Shown: positions 61,271 through 64,000 of the stretch, in pieces
How the letters are laid out: every line of letters starts with the position of its first letter
Numbering within the stretch: the first letter of the stretch is position 1
Assembly (NCBI RefSeq): GCF_003086295.3
Contig: NC_092051.1
Span: 7,060,810 to 7,124,809, forward strand
Reading direction: 5' to 3'
Length of the DNA stretch: 64,000 nucleotides
DNA from: Arachis hypogaea
Lineage: Eukaryota; Streptophyta; Magnoliopsida; Fabales; Fabaceae
The notes under the pieces: model-generated
What the model saw: only the letters and a program-made list of their open reading frames with translations
Told to the model about the DNA's origin: nothing
Database searches by the model: none
Program-made: the position numbers and the translations under genes

Positions 61271-61379
61271 AAAAATCATCTCCGCGTTAACTCCCGCATT
61301 CACCGTCTCACTCAATTTTCCCAAAATTAATCCCAAACTTTTAGAGATTCAGAACATACATTAATTAACCCCAAAATCT

Positions 61380-61541
61380 CAGTGAAGCTGATGCTTTTTC
61401 TCCAATGCCCGAGAGTAGAGGCCAGAAACAGAGTCACGGTCACGGAAAGAGGCAAAGAGCCGCCGAAAAACAGAGCTTCTTCTTCTTCTTCTTCAAGCCT
61501 ACTGACGCGCCATCCTCTTCATGTAAATCCCTTTCTCTCGT

Positions 61542-61586
<45 letters not shown>

Positions 61587-61656
61587 CTCTGTCACATTGT
61601 GATTCTTCTTCTTCTCTGCCGCCGAGCCCGCCACCGCACCATCCTCTTCATGTAAG

Positions 61657-61736
<80 letters not shown>

Positions 61737-61910
61737 TTGTGATTTGTGAATCTGCATGTAAGTTCTTCTTCTTCCACAGATTCGTCGTTACAACATCTTT
61801 GCCGATCGCCATCGCTATTAGCCCATCGCCGTCGCAGCTTCTTGTAAGTTCCTCTCTGTCTCTCTCTGATTATTATATTTATTTTTTTAGTTTTATATCT
61901 GCTATTTTCA
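61380..61910 (+). repeat. Repeated leader-like units with long (CT)n microsatellites
   Basis: Up to four related segments occur. Two contain CCATCCTCTTCATGTAA followed by CT-rich DNA (about 61510 and 61640), and two more contain TGTAAGTTC followed by CT-rich DNA (about 61757 and 61842). Pure (CT)n tracts lie at 61543-61582 and 61659-61733. The region before the first tract has GC-rich, 5'-UTR-like sequence with an ATG at 61405, but no conserved protein can be read. It may be a captured gene leader. Confidence 0.6.
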
Positions 61911-62737
61911 TCATGAAATTCTGAATTTGCATTTGTTAATAACAATTGCATCAATATTACTGAAACCTAGTTTAGCATAATCAATTCTTCTTGCGCTTGT
62001 TGTTTATTTTGCTTTTGTTAATGTGGAATCTAAAAACAAGAATCAGAACGGTTTCGGCAATGGAAAACTTCTAGAAAGAAAGAACTTCTACAAGTATGTC
62101 AAGCTTCCTCAGTTTTTCATGATTTTGTTTTATTTGTTCACAATACTTTCAACTGACTTAAGGTGATAAAAGTTTGCTATTTTTTTTCAAAAAAAAAAAA
62201 AAGGAAAGCTTGAGCAAGCACAAGTTAATACTTAATTTAGGGTACAAACTATCTGCTTCTTCAAAGCTTTCAAATAACTCATATTCAATAGGTAGAATTA
62301 GTATATAGAGATGGCCATGCTTAGCTGGACTTGTGTCCTGTGTTAGTATGATAGTTGATCATGATGAATCTAACACTTTCCAACATGATTTACCTGCTTG
62401 CACTGCACTATTCTCTATGGCCTTTATTGGTTATATGTTTTGTGAAACAGTTAAGGAAAGAAGGAAGGAAAAACGAGTTTGAAAGGCACAAGCTACAAGC
62501 AATAAATCAGTGCCAAAAATTGGTGAGAATTCCTAGTTGTTAGATGATAGTTTTTATATAATTTTTAACTTAGACTTTTTTGTTTACGCTAGAGATAAAT
62601 ATATTAAGATTGAAGATTTTGTAGTGGTGATGGTGGCTTTATGTGCATTTACTTTTTCACCTTTTATATACAATACCTGTACTGAAAAAATTGGCTTTTT
62701 TTAGGTAGTCTCATTTGCGTCCATTCTATCTCAAGTT
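61911..62737. other. Non-coding interior of the LTR element
   Basis: No coding sequence is recognised. A 62-codon open frame at 62355-62543 has a basic charged end (KEGRKNEFERHKLQAINQCQ) that could be an exon of a captured gene, but I cannot identify it. Confidence 0.4.
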
Positions 62738-62879
62738 TTTTTTTTGTTGTCCACGGTATTCCTCGGCCCGACAGGTCAATGGATTGTTGCATGCACAAAG
62801 CGGGATTCGAATCCCCGACACTTGCTTAAGCGGCCAAGTGAGCTGACCACTCGACCAACTTAAATTGGTTAGTTTCAAA
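62738..62879 (-). mobile_element. tRNA-derived SINE with target duplication
   Basis: This is the best-preserved SINE copy. On the minus strand it reads TAAGTTGGTCGAGTGGTCAG (A-box region), CTTGGCCGCTTAAGCAAGTG, GGGGATTCGAATCCCGC (B-box, internal RNA polymerase III promoter), GCATGCAACAATCCATTG, GACCTGTCGGGCCGAGG and a terminal A-tail. CTCAAGTT flanks both sides (62730-62737 and 62880-62887). It lies immediately before the 3' LTR. Confidence 0.85.
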
Positions 62880-62909
62880 CTCAAGTTATCACTTAAGTTT
62901 AAAAGCGAA

Positions 62910-63108
62910 TATTAGAATATAATTAAAATCAATTAGATCAATTAGTATTATTCAACATATCTAAATATTTATATAGAATATCACATTTTTATTATTTCGA
63001 TTCTATTAACACTTATAAGTTATAAATATCATTTTATATTATATCATTCTATATAACTAAAATATACACAAACTCTTTTTCTACTATCCTCTCTTTCTCT
63101 TTCTAACA
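62910..63108 (+). repeat. 3' LTR
   Basis: 199 bp from TATTAGAATATAATTAAAATC to CTCTTTCTCTTTCTAACA, collinear with the two halves of the 5' LTR and followed by AAGTG. The first TG has mutated to TA. Confidence 0.8.
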
Positions 63109-63113
63109 AAGTG

Positions 63114-64000
63114 GATGGTTTTCTTTACTCATTATATTCATCTTGTTAATATCGTGGATTCCTGGTGGGGTAGAGGCGCCAAAGATTTGACATTGACACA
63201 ACCCATCACATAATCATATCAATTCTGTAGTTTTCTAACATTACAATAACGTGAGAATCCTCAAGGAGCACCTTATATTTATTGGCCTTATTTCAATTCT
63301 ACTAAATTAGATACACAACCATTTCCTGTTCGTGCCACACATGGACAAATAGATGCACGCATTGTGCCATTATATTCAATCTCGTTAATAGTTAATTATT
63401 TACTAAATTTGATACATGCACTATGAATAGAACCAGTGGAAACTATATGCAATGCATTTTAGAAATTTTCCTTCAAACTATCATCACGTACATTATAAAT
63501 CTCAAATTTTAAAATAAGCTAATATTCATTATTGATTAATTAAAAATTAATTTTCTGTATTTTTCATTTGTTTTTGTTAATTTTAGACAAACAAAAAAAA
63601 TCCCCACTCACGTACACATTTAAATAATATATATAAAATACAGAATAAAAAAATAAAATAGGAAGGAGCGCAAATTTTTTCTATAATAAAATAAAAAAAA
63701 TATTATTTTTTTAAATATGATTTTTGGACTTTAATTTTTTAAATGCGATTTTTTTTTACATTTGGACAAGTTCGTCGGACCCAGACGAACTCTGTAAAAA
63801 TTGACAAGTTCGTCTTACCACCGGCGAACTCCACTCAAATTTTTTAAAACACGCATTTTTAATCCATATCATCATCTAGAAAATAGTATATAGATATACA
63901 AACAGTATATAGGAGTACACAAAAATACATGGACAACAAGCATGGCTTCTTTAAGGATTTTTTTCAATTATAAATTAAAAAAAAAGTCATATTTAACTAT
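63114..64000. other. Intergenic DNA with two short palindromes
   Basis: No gene. At 63768-63833 two short inverted repeats follow each other: AAGTTCGTC-GGACCCA-GACGAACT and AAGTTCGTC-TTACCAC-CGGCGAACT. They are similar in design to the units at 2392-2730. Confidence 0.5.

Larger units (their letters stand above)
58292..63108 (+). mobile_element. Non-autonomous LTR retrotransposon with nested insertions
   Basis: The whole unit is bounded by a perfect 5-bp target duplication AAGTG (58287-58291 and 63109-63113). The 3' LTR is 62910-63108 (199 bp, ending CTAACA). The 5' LTR is 58292-59721 (starting TGTTAG, ending CTAACA) and is the same sequence split by a roughly 1.25-kb insertion. TGGTATCAGAG directly after the 5' LTR is the primer binding site complementary to initiator Met-tRNA, typical of copia-type elements. 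No gag or pol can be read in the interior. It holds a minisatellite, a CACTA end, a hAT element, CT microsatellites and a SINE. It is therefore a non-coding LTR derivative with later insertions. Confidence 0.8.

Noticed and set aside
61592..61954. Long open frames made of Ser/Leu or Arg/Glu repeats
   Set aside because: They are translations of the (CT)n microsatellites on either strand.
62610..62626. TTTTGTAGTG as the right end of the CACTA element
   Set aside because: It differs from the expected TTCTTGTAGTG, has no subterminal CCGTCGAT repeats beside it, and the flanking trinucleotides do not match.

Overview
The window is plant nuclear DNA. It is AT-rich, its genes have spliceosomal introns, and most of the sequence between genes consists of nested transposable elements. 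The conserved proteins and the repeat types point to a legume. The repeat types include a short 9-bp-TSD MITE resembling AhMITE1 of peanut, a tRNA-derived SINE, and mutator-type elements with a PB1-like protein. Arachis is the best guess, but this rests on recalled family resemblance and not on a database search.

Four ordinary genes are well supported. Two lie on the minus strand: a secreted or membrane-anchored pectinesterase with five coding exons (14474-16100), and a single-exon FTIP3/MCTP3-4-like protein with three C2 domains (18028-20358) that probably has an 860-bp intron in its 5' leader. Two lie on the plus strand: ribosomal protein eL14/RPL14 with five exons (24971-26711), whose promoter carries site II and telo-box motifs, and a TGA9/TGA10-type bZIP transcription factor with ten exons (49829-54814), which has two overlapping upstream ORFs and one GC-AG intron. 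These genes have no evident functional link.

The rest is a mobile-element landscape. From 2.4 to 13.2 kb it holds an array of short palindromes, a hAT element, a Mutator-like element that has captured cytochrome P450 (CYP94-like) fragments and is itself hit by a truncated LINE, a foldback element hit by a hAT element that contains a SINE, and a decayed MULE with a PB1-like protein. Around 23.8-25.9 kb are three Tourist-like MITEs, one of them inside an RPL14 intron. At 29.9-31.9 kb is a 5'-truncated LINE with an RNase H domain and a single internal stop. At 36.2-43.2 kb two related Ty1/copia copies stand head to head as a 2.2-kb inverted repeat, and one arm is split by a hAT element with a perfect 8-bp target duplication. 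At 58.3-63.1 kb is a non-coding LTR element bounded by AAGTG. Its 5' LTR is interrupted by a retrocopy of a CXC (CPP/tesmin-TSO1-like) gene whose 3' end is repeated in inverted orientation. Its interior carries a CACTA end, a hAT element and a SINE.

The two most unusual structures are the CYP94-carrying Pack-MULE (6232-8145) and the CXC-gene hairpin inside an LTR (58292-59721). The second has the form expected of a small-RNA-producing locus aimed at a CPP-type transcription factor, though that function is inference only. Exon boundaries were set by reading splice consensus together with protein continuity. Copy identities are by eye.
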